DNA of 64,000 nt from Acidimicrobiales bacterium (GCA_041394245.1 JAWKIR010000002.1:744001-808000); one strand, 5' to 3'; positions 23,737 through 32,291 are shown, counted from the stretch's first letter. Numbers and translations: made by a program. The notes: a model not told the origin generated them from the letters alone.

Positions 23737-24707
23737 CCACGACGGAAAACCACGACACGGTCGAGGCCGGAACCTCCGATCCGGCCGGCAACGTCACCCC
23801 CGGACGGATCCACATCGAACGGTTCGGGATGTCGCTGGGTCCGTGGCTGCACCTCGCCGACGAACGCCATCGCCTCGCCAACCCGCAGTTCGACCACATC
23901 TCGGTCATCCCGCGGGGCGCAACCCTCGGGGCCGAGATCGGAGGCGTCGACCTCACCACCGACCTGTCCGACGCCCAGATCGCCGACATCGTCCGGGCTC
24001 TCGCCGACTACAAGGTCGTCTACTTCCGCGACCAGCCGATCACGTCGGCACAACACGTCGCCTTCGCCCGCCGCTTCGGCGATCTGGAGATCCACCCGTT
24101 CATCACCGGCAACCAGGACCACCCGGAGCTGGTCCGCTTCGAAAAGGGTGCCGACACCGGTGGCTTCGAGAACGGCTGGCACCACGACGTCACCTGGCGC
24201 GAGGTGCCCTCGATGGGTGCGATCCTCCACGCGATCCAGGTCCCGCCGACCGGAGGCGACACGCTGTTCTCCGACATGGGCGCGGCCTACGACGGCCTCA
24301 CCGACGAGTGGAAGCAGCGCATCGAGGGGATGCACGCCATCCACGACTACATGCTCGCCTTCTCGGCCCAGGTGCCCGACGACAAGAAGGACGAGATGCG
24401 CGCCCGGTACCCACTCGTGCGCCATCCGGTCGTGCGGACGCATCCCGTCACCGGGCGCAAGCTGATCTTCGTCAACGGCTACTTCACGTCGCACATCGAG
24501 GGCCTCGACGACGCAGAGAGCCGCGAGGTCATCACCCACCTGATCGCGCAGGCCGGCGTGCTCGAGTACCAGTTCCGCCTGACCTGGGAACCCGACACCG
24601 TCGTCTTCTGGGACAACGCCGCCGTTCAGCACTATGCGGCAAGCGACTACTACCCCGACATCCGCATCATGGAGCGCGCGAGCGTCGTCGGTTCCCGTCC
24701 CGTCTAG
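23733..24707 (+). CDS. TauD/TfdA family Fe(II)/2-oxoglutarate-dependent dioxygenase
   Basis: 324 aa. The iron triad is H150-x-D152 (GWHHDVTW) and H300 (AVQHYA), and R315 (IRIMERAS) is the expected 2-oxoglutarate-binding Arg 15 residues later. Between them is PPTGGDTLFSDM, typical of TauD. Members hydroxylate taurine, alkyl sulfates, phenoxyacetates and related anions, releasing sulfite or an aldehyde. It is coupled to the TetR gene. No sulfonate or phosphonate transporter is adjacent, so the substrate cannot be named. It has an N-terminal extension of about 50 residues before the catalytic domain. Confidence 0.92.
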   Translation: MTTTENHDTVEAGTSDPAGNVTPGRIHIERFGMSLGPWLHLADERHRLANPQFDHISVIPRGATLGAEIGGVDLTTDLSDAQIADIVRALADYKVVYFRDQPITSAQHVAFARRFGDLEIHPFITGNQDHPELVRFEKGADTGGFENGWHHDVTWREVPSMGAILHAIQVPPTGGDTLFSDMGAAYDGLTDEWKQRIEGMHAIHDYMLAFSAQVPDDKKDEMRARYPLVRHPVVRTHPVTGRKLIFVNGYFTSHIEGLDDAESREVITHLIAQAGVLEYQFRLTWEPDTVVFWDNAAVQHYAASDYYPDIRIMERASVVGSRPV

Positions 24708-24717
24708 CGTCGTCCGA

Positions 24718-25386
24718 ATGGCGGCGACCACCGACTGGAACCCCGTCCTGCGAGGCGAGTTCGACAAGCCCTACTGGAGCCGACTCATGGAGTTCGTCGC
24801 GCGGGAACGGGCGAGCCACGAGGTGTACCCGCCCCACGACGATGTGTTCGCCGCGCTGCACCTGACCCCGTTGGCCGACGTCAAGGCGGTCATCCTCGGC
24901 CAGGACCCCTACCACGGTCCGGGGCAGGCCCACGGCCTCTGCTTCAGCGTGCGGCCCGGAGTCCGTGTGCCGCCCTCGCTGCAGAACATCCACAAGGAGC
25001 TCCACGACGACCTCGGCGTGCCGATACCCGACCACGGCAATCTCGAGGTCTGGGCCCGTCAAGGTGTCCTGCTGCTCAACACGACGCTCACCGTCCGTGC
25101 CCACGAAGCCGCCAGCCATCAACGCCAGGGATGGGAGACGTTCACGGACGAGGTCATCAACGCCGTCAACGCGAAGACCGACCGCGTGGTCTTCATCCTG
25201 TGGGGCTCGGCGGCGCGCAAGAAGGCGGCGCTCGTCGATCGCCGCCACCATGTGATCGAGTCACCGCATCCGTCACCGCTGTCGGCACATCGCGGCTTCT
25301 TCGGGAGCCGGCCGTTCAGCCGCGCGAACGCCGCCCTCGTGGAGGCCGGGCGGACCCCCGTCGACTGGATGATCCCGACGCGCTGA
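24718..25386 (+). CDS. ung: Uracil-DNA glycosylase
   Basis: 222 aa, family 1 UDG. The water-activating loop GQDPYHGPGQAHGLCFSV contains the catalytic Asp, the Ser-Pro loop reads VPPSLQNIHKEL, and the uracil-binding/DNA intercalation loop is HPSPLSAHRGF with its His. It removes uracil from DNA formed by cytosine deamination or dUTP incorporation. The ATG at 24718 begins directly before the domain, 10 bp after TauD. Its 3' end overlaps the convergent pseudouridine synthase gene by about 70 bp. Confidence 0.96.
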   Translation: MAATTDWNPVLRGEFDKPYWSRLMEFVARERASHEVYPPHDDVFAALHLTPLADVKAVILGQDPYHGPGQAHGLCFSVRPGVRVPPSLQNIHKELHDDLGVPIPDHGNLEVWARQGVLLLNTTLTVRAHEAASHQRQGWETFTDEVINAVNAKTDRVVFILWGSAARKKAALVDRRHHVIESPHPSPLSAHRGFFGSRPFSRANAALVEAGRTPVDWMIPTR

Positions 25387-25969
25387 GCGACGCACGGAGC
25401 GCATCGCGTTCGCCGTCGGTCAGGGGCTGCCATTCGCCGGGGGAGAGGCCGTCGAGCCCGATCGGACCGATCCGCTCCCGCACCAGCCGCAGCGTCGGAT
25501 GGCCGACCGCCGCCGTCATCCTTCGAACCTGGCGATTCCTTCCCTCGGTCAGCGTGAGCCGGATCCACCGGTCCGGAACGGTCTGACGAACCCTGATCGG
25601 GGGGACGCGTTCGGGCAGGTCAGGGGCATCGTCGAGCAGCTCTACGGTCGCCGGTCGGCTCCGTCCGTCCTTGAGATCGACGCCCCGTGCCAGCCGATCG
25701 AGCGCGGCGGCCGTCGGGATGCCCTCGACCTGGACCAGATAGGTGCGGGGATGCCCGATGTCGGGCCGCATCAACTGTGTCCGGAGGGCCTTTCCCCTGG
25801 TCAGGAGCAACATGCCTTCGCTGTCGCGGTCGAGTCGACCTGCCGCATAGACGTCGGGCACGTCGATGTGATCGGCCAGGGTCGCTCGTCCGTCGCGATC
25901 GGTGAACGCCGTCATCACCCCGTACGGCTTCCAGAACCGCAGCACGAGATCGGGGTCGACGGAGGTCAC
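25316..25969 (-). CDS. Pseudouridine synthase of the RsuA/RluB/E/F family, without S4 domain (RluE-like)
   Basis: 217 aa. The catalytic motif GRLDRDSEGMLLLT (with the nucleophilic Asp) and the later TLTEGRNRQVRRMTAAVGHPTLRLVR are diagnostic for this family, which isomerises uridines in rRNA. There is no N-terminal S4 domain, as in RluE. The start is GTG at 25967-25969, placed 7 bp after the menB stop with an AGGAGG that overlaps that stop. The C-terminal ~25 residues are Arg/Ser-rich and lie opposite the end of ung; the overlap is real because no earlier stop exists in this frame. Confidence 0.88.
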   Translation of the reverse strand: MTSVDPDLVLRFWKPYGVMTAFTDRDGRATLADHIDVPDVYAAGRLDRDSEGMLLLTRGKALRTQLMRPDIGHPRTYLVQVEGIPTAAALDRLARGVDLKDGRSRPATVELLDDAPDLPERVPPIRVRQTVPDRWIRLTLTEGRNRQVRRMTAAVGHPTLRLVRERIGPIGLDGLSPGEWQPLTDGERDALRASLSASGSSSRRGSARPPRGRRSRG

Positions 25970-25976
25970 ACGCCTC

Positions 25977-26891
25977 CTAGAAGTACCAGGGGAAGGCCGA
26001 CCAGTCCGGCGGTCGCTTCTCCAGGAAGGCATCGCGACCCTCGATCGCCTCGTCGGTCATGTAGGCCAGCCGAGTGGCCTCGCCGGCGAACACCTGCTGA
26101 CCCACCAGCCCGTCGTCGATGAGGTTCATGGCGAACTTCGCCATTCGCTGACCCGTGGGGGACTTGGCGTTGATCTCCGCGGCCCATTCGAGCGCGGTCG
26201 CCTCGAGCTCGGCGTGGGGGATCGCGGCGTTGCACATTCCCATCGCAACCGCCTCGTCGGCGGAGTAATCGCGCCCGAGGAAGAAGATCTCCCGCGCCCG
26301 TTTCTGGCCGATCTGGCGAGCGAGGTAGGCCGAACCGAAGCCGCCGTCGAAGCTGGCGACATCGGTGTCGGTCTGCTTGAAGATCGCGTGCTCGGCGCTG
26401 GCGAGGGTGAGATCGCAGGTCACATGCAGGCTGTGGCCACCGCCGACGGCCCAGCCGGGAACCACCGCGATCACGATCTTCGGCATGGTGCGGATCAGCC
26501 GCTGGACCTCGAGGATGTGGAGCCGGGCCGCCCTGGCGGGGTCGACCGTGTCGGCGGTCTCGCCCTCCGCGTACTGGTAGCCGGCCCTGCCACGGATGCG
26601 CTGGTCGCCGCCGGAGCAGAAGGCCCACCCGCCGTCCCTGGGCGACGGGCCGTTGCCGGTGAGCAGCACACACCCGACATCGCTGGTCATCCGGGCGTGG
26701 TCGAGGCAGCGATAGAGCTCGTCGACCGTGTGGGGACGGAAGGCGTTGCGGACCTCCGGACGGTGGAACGCGATCCGCACCGTCCCCTGGTCGACGGCCC
26801 GGTGATAGGTGATGTCGGTCAGATCGTCGAATCCGACGACATCACGCCACCGGCTCGGGTCGAAGGTCTCGGAAACGTCGTTCGCCGTCAT
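25977..26891 (-). CDS. menB: 1,4-Dihydroxy-2-naphthoyl-CoA synthase
   Basis: 304 aa crotonase-fold enzyme that closes the naphthoquinone ring of menaquinone from O-succinylbenzoyl-CoA. Distinctive MenB blocks are FHRPEVRNAFRPHTVDEL, GWAFCSGGDQRIRG (active-site region), GWAVGGGHSLHVTCDLTLAS and FKQTDTDVASFDGG, and the protein ends with DWSAFPWYF, the typical MenB C-terminus. The ATG at 26891 starts 15 codons inside the open frame. It indicates a menaquinone-using respiratory chain, consistent with the NrfD-type complex. Cotranscribed with the pseudouridine synthase. Confidence 0.94.
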   Translation of the reverse strand: MTANDVSETFDPSRWRDVVGFDDLTDITYHRAVDQGTVRIAFHRPEVRNAFRPHTVDELYRCLDHARMTSDVGCVLLTGNGPSPRDGGWAFCSGGDQRIRGRAGYQYAEGETADTVDPARAARLHILEVQRLIRTMPKIVIAVVPGWAVGGGHSLHVTCDLTLASAEHAIFKQTDTDVASFDGGFGSAYLARQIGQKRAREIFFLGRDYSADEAVAMGMCNAAIPHAELEATALEWAAEINAKSPTGQRMAKFAMNLIDDGLVGQQVFAGEATRLAYMTDEAIEGRDAFLEKRPPDWSAFPWYF

Positions 26892-26973
26892 GCGTGGTGC
26901 ACCGTCATGGGGGTCGCCCTTCCTGCAGGTCGACACGGATGGCGTGCCGACTGCCGCCGCACGTTAGCGACGC

Positions 26974-28143
26974 TCAGGCGGCGATGCGCCCGAGGCGGCC
27001 GTCGAGGCGAGTGACCATCTTGTCCACGAGATCCCGCCCCCGAGCATCGCCCATGTCGAGCAACTCCACCGCGGTGAGCGAGCCGAGCACGACCATCAGG
27101 CCGTCCTCGTAGTCGACGAGGAACCGGTCGTACGGGTAGTCGTCGACGCCCGCGGCGACGAGTGCCGTGTGGTAGCGAGCCAGCAGCGCATCGACCTCGG
27201 ACTCGGTGACCTCGGGCTCGACCGAGCCGGCGATGAAGTACGCCACGTCGACCACGGCCGGACCGATGCGGGTCAGCTGCCAGTCGATCAACGCCGTCAC
27301 GTCGTCGCCGGCGAAGAAGATGTTGTCGAGCCGAAGATCGCCGTGCACGAGGCATTGCGGCAGGTCACGATGGATCCGGCGACCTCGCTCGATGCCGTCG
27401 ATCCCCATCCGATCGAGCAGCGTCTTCATGTGCGGGCTCACGTGTTTGCCCTCGCTCTTCAGGAACTTCTTGCGGGTACCCAGGAAGCTCGCCTGGAAGA
27501 TCTTCGGTGCCACGCCGCCCGAGACGAGCCACGGGCCCGGATCGGGCGCCTTGTCGCCCCATGTCGCGGCATGGACACCGGCGGCGGCTTCGAGCACCCG
27601 CCCGACTCGTTCCAGCGACGCGCCGGCGACCTGGTCACCGATCTCGGCGGGAGCCAGATCCTCGAGGAGCAGCACGCTGGCCCGTGGTGTGGGGGTCACG
27701 AACCGCTGGAGCACCCAGGTGACGAAACGCAGGAACCAGACGGGCAGCCGCTCGAGCTTCTCGATCGCGTCCATCTGCTTCTCCCAATCGGGATTCGCGT
27801 CGACGTCGGCGTAGTAGAGCGACGGCACCGGCGCGCCGAGGGCCGGCAGGACCTCCTGGTACATGCGGACCTCCCGTTCGTACACGCCGAGCAACTCCGA
27901 ACCGCTGCGGTTGTCGTTGGCCGACGTGGGGATCTTGGCCACCATCGTCGCCGGACCATCGCCGCCTTCGTAGCGCACGGTGAGGCGGGCCAGATCCCCG
28001 GTGAAGCCTTCCCCGGTGCCGAGTACCACGGCCTCGCATGCGACCACCCTGGTTGCCGCGTCGATCACGGCGCCGGCCCGGAGCGCTCCCGTCAGCCAGT
28101 CGGGATGGATGTCGTCGAGACTCTTCGGAATCGTCCTGTCCAT
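26974..28143 (-). CDS. Aminoglycoside phosphotransferase (APH)-fold kinase family protein
   Basis: 389 aa with the APH/choline-kinase layout. VVLGTGEGFTGDLARLTVRYEG is the nucleotide loop, MVAKIP supplies the Lys strand, YEREVRMYQEVLP the helix C Glu, CLVHGDLRLDNIFF the Brenner catalytic loop (HGDxxxxN), and ALIDWQLTRIGPAVVDVAYF the metal-binding IDW motif. Catalytic residues look complete. Many such proteins in actinobacteria act on unknown small molecules, often near acyl-CoA genes, rather than giving drug resistance. The start region overlaps the end of the upstream HTTM gene by 52 bp. Confidence 0.86.
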   Translation of the reverse strand: MDRTIPKSLDDIHPDWLTGALRAGAVIDAATRVVACEAVVLGTGEGFTGDLARLTVRYEGGDGPATMVAKIPTSANDNRSGSELLGVYEREVRMYQEVLPALGAPVPSLYYADVDANPDWEKQMDAIEKLERLPVWFLRFVTWVLQRFVTPTPRASVLLLEDLAPAEIGDQVAGASLERVGRVLEAAAGVHAATWGDKAPDPGPWLVSGGVAPKIFQASFLGTRKKFLKSEGKHVSPHMKTLLDRMGIDGIERGRRIHRDLPQCLVHGDLRLDNIFFAGDDVTALIDWQLTRIGPAVVDVAYFIAGSVEPEVTESEVDALLARYHTALVAAGVDDYPYDRFLVDYEDGLMVVLGSLTAVELLDMGDARGRDLVDKMVTRLDGRLGRIAA

Positions 28144-28958
28144 GCCGAGACCGTAGCCCCGAGTCGTTCCACGGGAAGAAGAGGCGCCAAGGCGATCCCG
28201 AGCAGGTGATAGGGGAACAGGATGGCCATGAACACCAAGATGGCGACATGGAAGGCCCAGGCCGCGCCACTCCAGACCAGCGCCACACGTCCCCGCATGA
28301 GGGCGAGCGGTGCCCCGAGCTCGACGAGCATCGTCATGACCGCCGCCGGGGCGAGCAACCACCCCTGCCGAAGGATCCATCCGGCGAAGGGCGACGCGGT
28401 GTCGCCCAGCACCTCCTTGCGCGCGTTGTCGAACGCGATCTGGTGCCGCAGCACATCGCCGTCGATCCACGCCGACCCGCTGATGCGCAGCTTTGCCACT
28501 CCCGCGAGGAAGTAGGTACCGACCGTGAGCACCGCCATTGCGTCGACCGCCCATGTGCGGTCGCGGTCGCGGCCAACGGCCCGCACGCGTGCGACGAACG
28601 GCGCCGCGGCAAGCACGGCGAGGTGCAACGCGACCAGGTTCTCGGTGTGGAGGAGGTGACCCCACGAGTTGCGGTAAGTCGTGAGGAACAAGAAGCCGGC
28701 CGCCGCGATCGGGCCGCTCACCATCTCCCGTCGACCCAACGCGAGCAGTGTCGCGGCAACAGGAGTGACGAGCACCGCGACGACCACGATCGGGTCGGCC
28801 ACCGGGCCGTCGAGGAACGCCAGCGGACCGACCGGATCGAAGCGCCGCGGCGCGAAGTCGAACGTGTCGAACGCCGCCGGCCCCCGCACCAGCGCCCAGA
28901 TCGCCGCATAGCCGGCGATCAGCACCCGCAGCACCGAGTAGCGCGTGAACTCACGCAC
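28092..28958 (-). CDS. HTTM-domain (vitamin K-dependent gamma-carboxylase-like) membrane protein
   Basis: 288 aa with about six to eight membrane segments. It shows the HTTM-type features: a His/Tyr-rich loop (YRNSWGHLLHTENL), a long helix VGTYFLAGVAKLRISGSAWIDGDVLR, and a final ILFPYHLLGIAL. These proteins share the membrane core of vitamin K-dependent gamma-carboxylase but most bacterial members are uncharacterised. The start is taken as GTG 28958, with GGAG seven bases upstream; a second GTG six bases earlier is also possible. It overlaps the preceding small gene by 8 bp, indicating coupling. Confidence 0.78.
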   Translation of the reverse strand: MREFTRYSVLRVLIAGYAAIWALVRGPAAFDTFDFAPRRFDPVGPLAFLDGPVADPIVVVAVLVTPVAATLLALGRREMVSGPIAAAGFLFLTTYRNSWGHLLHTENLVALHLAVLAAAPFVARVRAVGRDRDRTWAVDAMAVLTVGTYFLAGVAKLRISGSAWIDGDVLRHQIAFDNARKEVLGDTASPFAGWILRQGWLLAPAAVMTMLVELGAPLALMRGRVALVWSGAAWAFHVAILVFMAILFPYHLLGIALAPLLPVERLGATVSAWTGRFRRVSTTSIPTG

Positions 28959-29367
28959 CGCCACACTCCGCGTGGACCTCGATGGCGATCGGCGGTGCAC
29001 CATCGGCGACGAGATCGATCACGTCGTGCAACTCCGTCTGCACCCGGGCCCGCCGACCTGCGCCCAGACGGTCGGCAACCTCCGCGCAGAGCGCATCGAC
29101 CTGGCCGTCGCGCACCGCACGACTCACGGTGACCGCCGTGAGCACGAGCTCGTCGGTTCCGGCGATCAGCTCCGGCGAGAGGCGCGCCGTGGTCCCGTCG
29201 CCGAGAACCTCGACCACCGTCGGGATCCGGTGCTCGTCGCCACGATCCGTCGCGAACATCGGGTAGGTCGACAGGGGATAGGTGTCGCTCTGAGGAGACC
29301 GGACGAGCGGCGAGAGGACGACCATCGCGGCGAGGCCGAGGAGCAGCAGGCGAACGGACCGGGGCAC
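28951..29367 (-). CDS. Small membrane-anchored protein paired with the HTTM protein, function unknown
   Basis: 138 aa. One N-terminal hydrophobic segment (SVRLLLLGLAAMVVLSPLV) is followed by a 110-residue soluble part with a YPLSTYPMFATDRGDEH motif and an HDVIDLVADG segment near the end. The YPMF element is often seen in short proteins encoded next to HTTM genes, so the two likely act together at the membrane. No enzymatic motif seen. It is divergent from the 29.4-kb gene, 43 bp apart. Confidence 0.65.
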   Translation of the reverse strand: MPRSVRLLLLGLAAMVVLSPLVRSPQSDTYPLSTYPMFATDRGDEHRIPTVVEVLGDGTTARLSPELIAGTDELVLTAVTVSRAVRDGQVDALCAEVADRLGAGRRARVQTELHDVIDLVADGAPPIAIEVHAECGGA

Positions 29368-29410
29368 GCCAGCATCGTAGGAGGTGGAACGCGGGCGCTA
29401 GGTTTCGGCC

Positions 29411-30586
29411 GTGCACGGGTTGGGGATGCGTCTCGCGAGAGCGGCGGCCGGGTGGATACTCGTCGCCGGCGTCGTCGCCGTTGCGGTCCACCCCGAACGC
29501 TGTCGGCGACCGACCGACGAGGAACTCCGCACCGCCGCCGGGCTCGCCGTCGACTGGTTCGCGGACAACATCGGAGCCGATGGACGCTTCGTGTACCGCT
29601 ACGACCGCGATCGCGCCGTGGAGGAGCCCGGCTACAACGACACGCGCCACGCGGGCGTGATGTGGTCGCTGTGGCAGGCCGAGGCCGACGGCATCCCCGG
29701 CGCCGGCGACGTGGCCGAGAAGGCGTTCGACTACGTGTCGTCCCGTATCCAGGACACCGTCATCGGGCCGGTGTTCGGTGTCGGGAGTCGCCCCGGGAGC
29801 GGGTCGACCGGTCTGCTCGTCGCTGCCCTCGACGAGCGCCGCGTGGCGACCGGACGCACCGACCTCGACGAACTGCTCGTCGACCTCGGCCACACGCTGG
29901 TCGGTGTCGTCAACGACGACGGCAGCGTGAGCGCCGACATCGGCGTCGAGTCGGGGCCCGGCCCCACCCGGTCGCCCTTCTTCACCGGTGAGGTGATGTG
30001 GGCCCTCGCCCGGCTCCATCTGGGGTTCCCCGACGAGGGTTTCGACGAGCCGGCCCTTCGGGTCCGCCGCTATCTCGTGGCCGATCGCGACCGGGTCGAG
30101 TCGCCCTGGCCGCCGGTGTCGGACCACTGGGGCGCCTATGCCTTCGAGACCATGGACCGCTGGCCCGACCCGCCCGCGATCACCGCGGCGGAGGAGGAGT
30201 GGCGGTCGCGTCAACTCGGACTGTTCAGCCTCCAGGTCCGCTACGAGTCCCAACGCCAGGGGGGGATCACCCGGATGACGCGTGGGCCGATCGCACTCGC
30301 CGCCGGCGTCGGGACGCTGGGGGAGGGGCTCGGCAACCACATCCTGCAACTCCAGCGCAACGGTACGCGCACAGCCGACCTCAGCGCCTTGAGGGAGCGA
30401 GCCGATTGCGCCGCCGGGCTTCTCGTCGATCGCCAGGTGAGCCCACTCGACGGCGAGGACGACACCCACCCCGAGCGCACGACCGGTGCCTGGTTCCGGC
30501 TCGGCGACACACAGATGGACGACCAGCAGCACGCGCTCAGTGCGCTACTCCTGCTGCTCGACACCCGACATGGAGCCGACCCATGA
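29411..30586 (+). CDS. Membrane-anchored protein with alpha/alpha-barrel-like repeats, function unknown
   Basis: 391 aa, GTG at 29411 or ATG at 29426. One N-terminal membrane segment (AAGWILVAGVVAVAV) would place the rest outside the cell. The body consists of paired helices separated by Gly/Asp turns (RHAGVMWSLWQAEADG, FFTGEVMWALARLHLG, DDQQHALSALLLLLD), as in six-hairpin glycosidases or prenyl-cyclase toroids. YNDTRHAG and GAYAFETMDRW might be active-site loops. I cannot name the family. Its stop overlaps the start of the next gene by 4 bp (ATGA). Confidence 0.66.
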   Translation: MHGLGMRLARAAAGWILVAGVVAVAVHPERCRRPTDEELRTAAGLAVDWFADNIGADGRFVYRYDRDRAVEEPGYNDTRHAGVMWSLWQAEADGIPGAGDVAEKAFDYVSSRIQDTVIGPVFGVGSRPGSGSTGLLVAALDERRVATGRTDLDELLVDLGHTLVGVVNDDGSVSADIGVESGPGPTRSPFFTGEVMWALARLHLGFPDEGFDEPALRVRRYLVADRDRVESPWPPVSDHWGAYAFETMDRWPDPPAITAAEEEWRSRQLGLFSLQVRYESQRQGGITRMTRGPIALAAGVGTLGEGLGNHILQLQRNGTRTADLSALRERADCAAGLLVDRQVSPLDGEDDTHPERTTGAWFRLGDTQMDDQQHALSALLLLLDTRHGADP

Positions 30587-31116
30587 CCCTCACCCTGCTC
30601 GTTCTGGCGATGATCGCGGCGGCCAACCCGTTCCGAGCGTTGGCGGCCCGCCCTGCCGCCCCGAGGTACGAGGTCGTGGTCGCCGCAATGGCGACCACCG
30701 GCGCGCTCGCCCTCTTCAGCGCGGCTGTGTCCGACCCGCTCCTCGATCTCGTCGACGTGACGGGACCGAGTGCGCGCATCGCGGCCGGCATCGCGCTGTT
30801 GGTCGTCGCGCTCAAGGACGTCTTCGTGGCACCGCCGCAGGCCGAACCCGGCCTCCGGGGGAGGCGGGGCGGCGTGATCCCCCTCGCGTTCCCGGTCATC
30901 TTCAGCCCGGCACTGGCCCTTCTGGTGCTGGCCGGAACGGCCGAACGCGGGGTGGCGGTCGCCCTCGCAGCGGTAGCGATCGCGATGGTGCCGGTCGCAC
31001 TGGTGCTCGTGTTCGGGTCCGCCCCGACCCGAGTACGGGCGATGACATCGTTCACCGGCGCACTCGGAGCCGGGGTCGCCGCGCTGGTCGTCCTCGACGG
31101 TGTCTACGCGATCTGA
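30583..31116 (+). CDS. Multi-spanning membrane protein, MarC/LysE-like
   Basis: 177 aa with about six hydrophobic segments and AANPFRALAA in the first loop, where MarC and LysE-type exporters have 'NPIG'. A later IPLAFPVIFSPALALLVLAG also resembles MarC's repeated 'P..FP...GP' element. It is coupled to the alpha/alpha-barrel-like protein by a 4-bp overlap. Transport function and substrate are unknown. Confidence 0.6.
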   Translation: MTLTLLVLAMIAAANPFRALAARPAAPRYEVVVAAMATTGALALFSAAVSDPLLDLVDVTGPSARIAAGIALLVVALKDVFVAPPQAEPGLRGRRGGVIPLAFPVIFSPALALLVLAGTAERGVAVALAAVAIAMVPVALVLVFGSAPTRVRAMTSFTGALGAGVAALVVLDGVYAI

Positions 31117-31128
31117 ACGCCGCCGGAG

Positions 31129-32172
31129 TCAGCCGAACTCGGCGAGCAATGGCGCAGCCGCCGCCTGGTCCAACAGGAGCACGTCGGCGCCGCCGTCGGT
31201 GAAGAAGCGCGTGGTGGGAAGCGTCGCCGTTGCCGGGTCGGCGCCCCGGATCGTCAGACCCAGCGACATCACCGTCCGGATACCGAGATCGTCGTCGACT
31301 CGCACAGTCCCTGCGACACCGTCGAGCGCACCGAGCAACGTGAACGGATTGCGGGTGTCGCCGAGCTCGGCGAACACCGCCGACAGGAATGCCTGCTGCC
31401 GGGCGACCCGGCCCAGGTCGGCCGTCGGATCGCGCCGTTCGACCCCGTCGATGATCTCGGTGTAGGCGCGGGAACGGACATAGGCGAGCGCCTGGGAGGC
31501 ATCGAGTTCGTTGATGCCCGCAGTCGGCAACGAGAGGCCCGACTTCGGATCGTACGCGGGATACGGCACGTCGATCGCGACCGTGCCCAGCGCATCGACG
31601 AGGGAGAGGAACCCTGCGAAGTCCACCTCGAGGTAGTGGTCGATGCCGATTCCCAACTGGTCCTGGACGGTGCGGATCAACAGCTCCGGACCGCCGACAG
31701 CGAACGCTGAGTTGATCCGGCGGTTGGTGCCGTCGACGGGTACCCACAGATCCCGGGGAATCGCGAGCAGGCGAACGTCGTCGCCGTCGACCCTGAGCAC
31801 GGCGATCGTGTCGGTCCGTTCGCCCTCGGCACCGAAGATGACGCCGGCGTTCTCCACATCGGCATCGACACCCTCGCGGGAGTCGGTCCCGACCACGAGG
31901 TAGTTCGTCGCGCCGGTGCTCCCGACCATCACGTCCGACAGCTCGAGCTTCTCGACCCCGGCCCAGGTCCACCATGCGGACCCGGCGAGGTAGAGCGGCA
32001 CGAGCGCCACCACGGCCAGCAGGCCCACGACCCACGGCCAGCGACGCCGCCGTGGGCGCGGGCGCGGTGGCGGGCCGGTCGGCGCGCCGCCGTCGGCGAT
32101 CTGTGCGGGGGCGACGGATGCCGCGTCGGCGGGAACGTGGAACGACCGAGGGTCGAGCGCTGGGCCTTCCAT
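31129..32172 (-). CDS. LytR-CpsA-Psr (LCP) family protein
   Basis: 347 aa. A Pro/Arg-rich cytoplasmic N-terminus is followed by one membrane segment (WPWVVGLLAVVALVPLYLAG) and an extracytoplasmic LCP domain with VVGTDSREG, GERTDTIAVLRVD, AIPRDLWVPV and RINSAFAVGG; these carry the Asp and Arg residues that bind the polyprenyl pyrophosphate head group. LCP enzymes transfer glycopolymers from lipid carriers to peptidoglycan. The ATG at 32172 is chosen because the upstream extension lacks family features. It is divergent from the M23 peptidase, both being cell-wall genes. The C-terminal ~80 residues (VRVDDDLGIRTVMSLGL) are a less conserved tail. Confidence 0.9.
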   Translation of the reverse strand: MEGPALDPRSFHVPADAASVAPAQIADGGAPTGPPPRPRPRRRRWPWVVGLLAVVALVPLYLAGSAWWTWAGVEKLELSDVMVGSTGATNYLVVGTDSREGVDADVENAGVIFGAEGERTDTIAVLRVDGDDVRLLAIPRDLWVPVDGTNRRINSAFAVGGPELLIRTVQDQLGIGIDHYLEVDFAGFLSLVDALGTVAIDVPYPAYDPKSGLSLPTAGINELDASQALAYVRSRAYTEIIDGVERRDPTADLGRVARQQAFLSAVFAELGDTRNPFTLLGALDGVAGTVRVDDDLGIRTVMSLGLTIRGADPATATLPTTRFFTDGGADVLLLDQAAAAPLLAEFG

Positions 32173-32216
32173 CCCCACAGTCCACCACGAGCGGGCGCCG
32201 GATACGCCGCATGACG

Positions 32217-32232
32217 GTGACACTTCTGTCAC
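32217..32232. promoter_or_regulatory. Palindrome between divergent LCP and M23 genes
   Basis: GTGACA-CTTC-TGTCAC is a perfect 6-bp inverted repeat with a 4-bp spacer in the 119-bp divergent promoter region. It lies about 60 bp before the M23 start and 45 bp before the LCP start. A TACCCT element at about 32250 could be a -10. It is a good candidate operator for a cell-wall regulator; the protein is unknown. Confidence 0.4.
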
Positions 32233-32291
32233 AACGTGGGCGGGTACCCTTGCGTTCGCGTGCCGATCGGGCCAGGCCGCACGACTTTGCC

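Noticed and set aside
32217..32232. Palindrome as a CRP/GlxR site
   Set aside because: CRP-type sites are GTGA-N6-TCAC, whereas here the half sites are 8 bp apart, so the spacing does not match.
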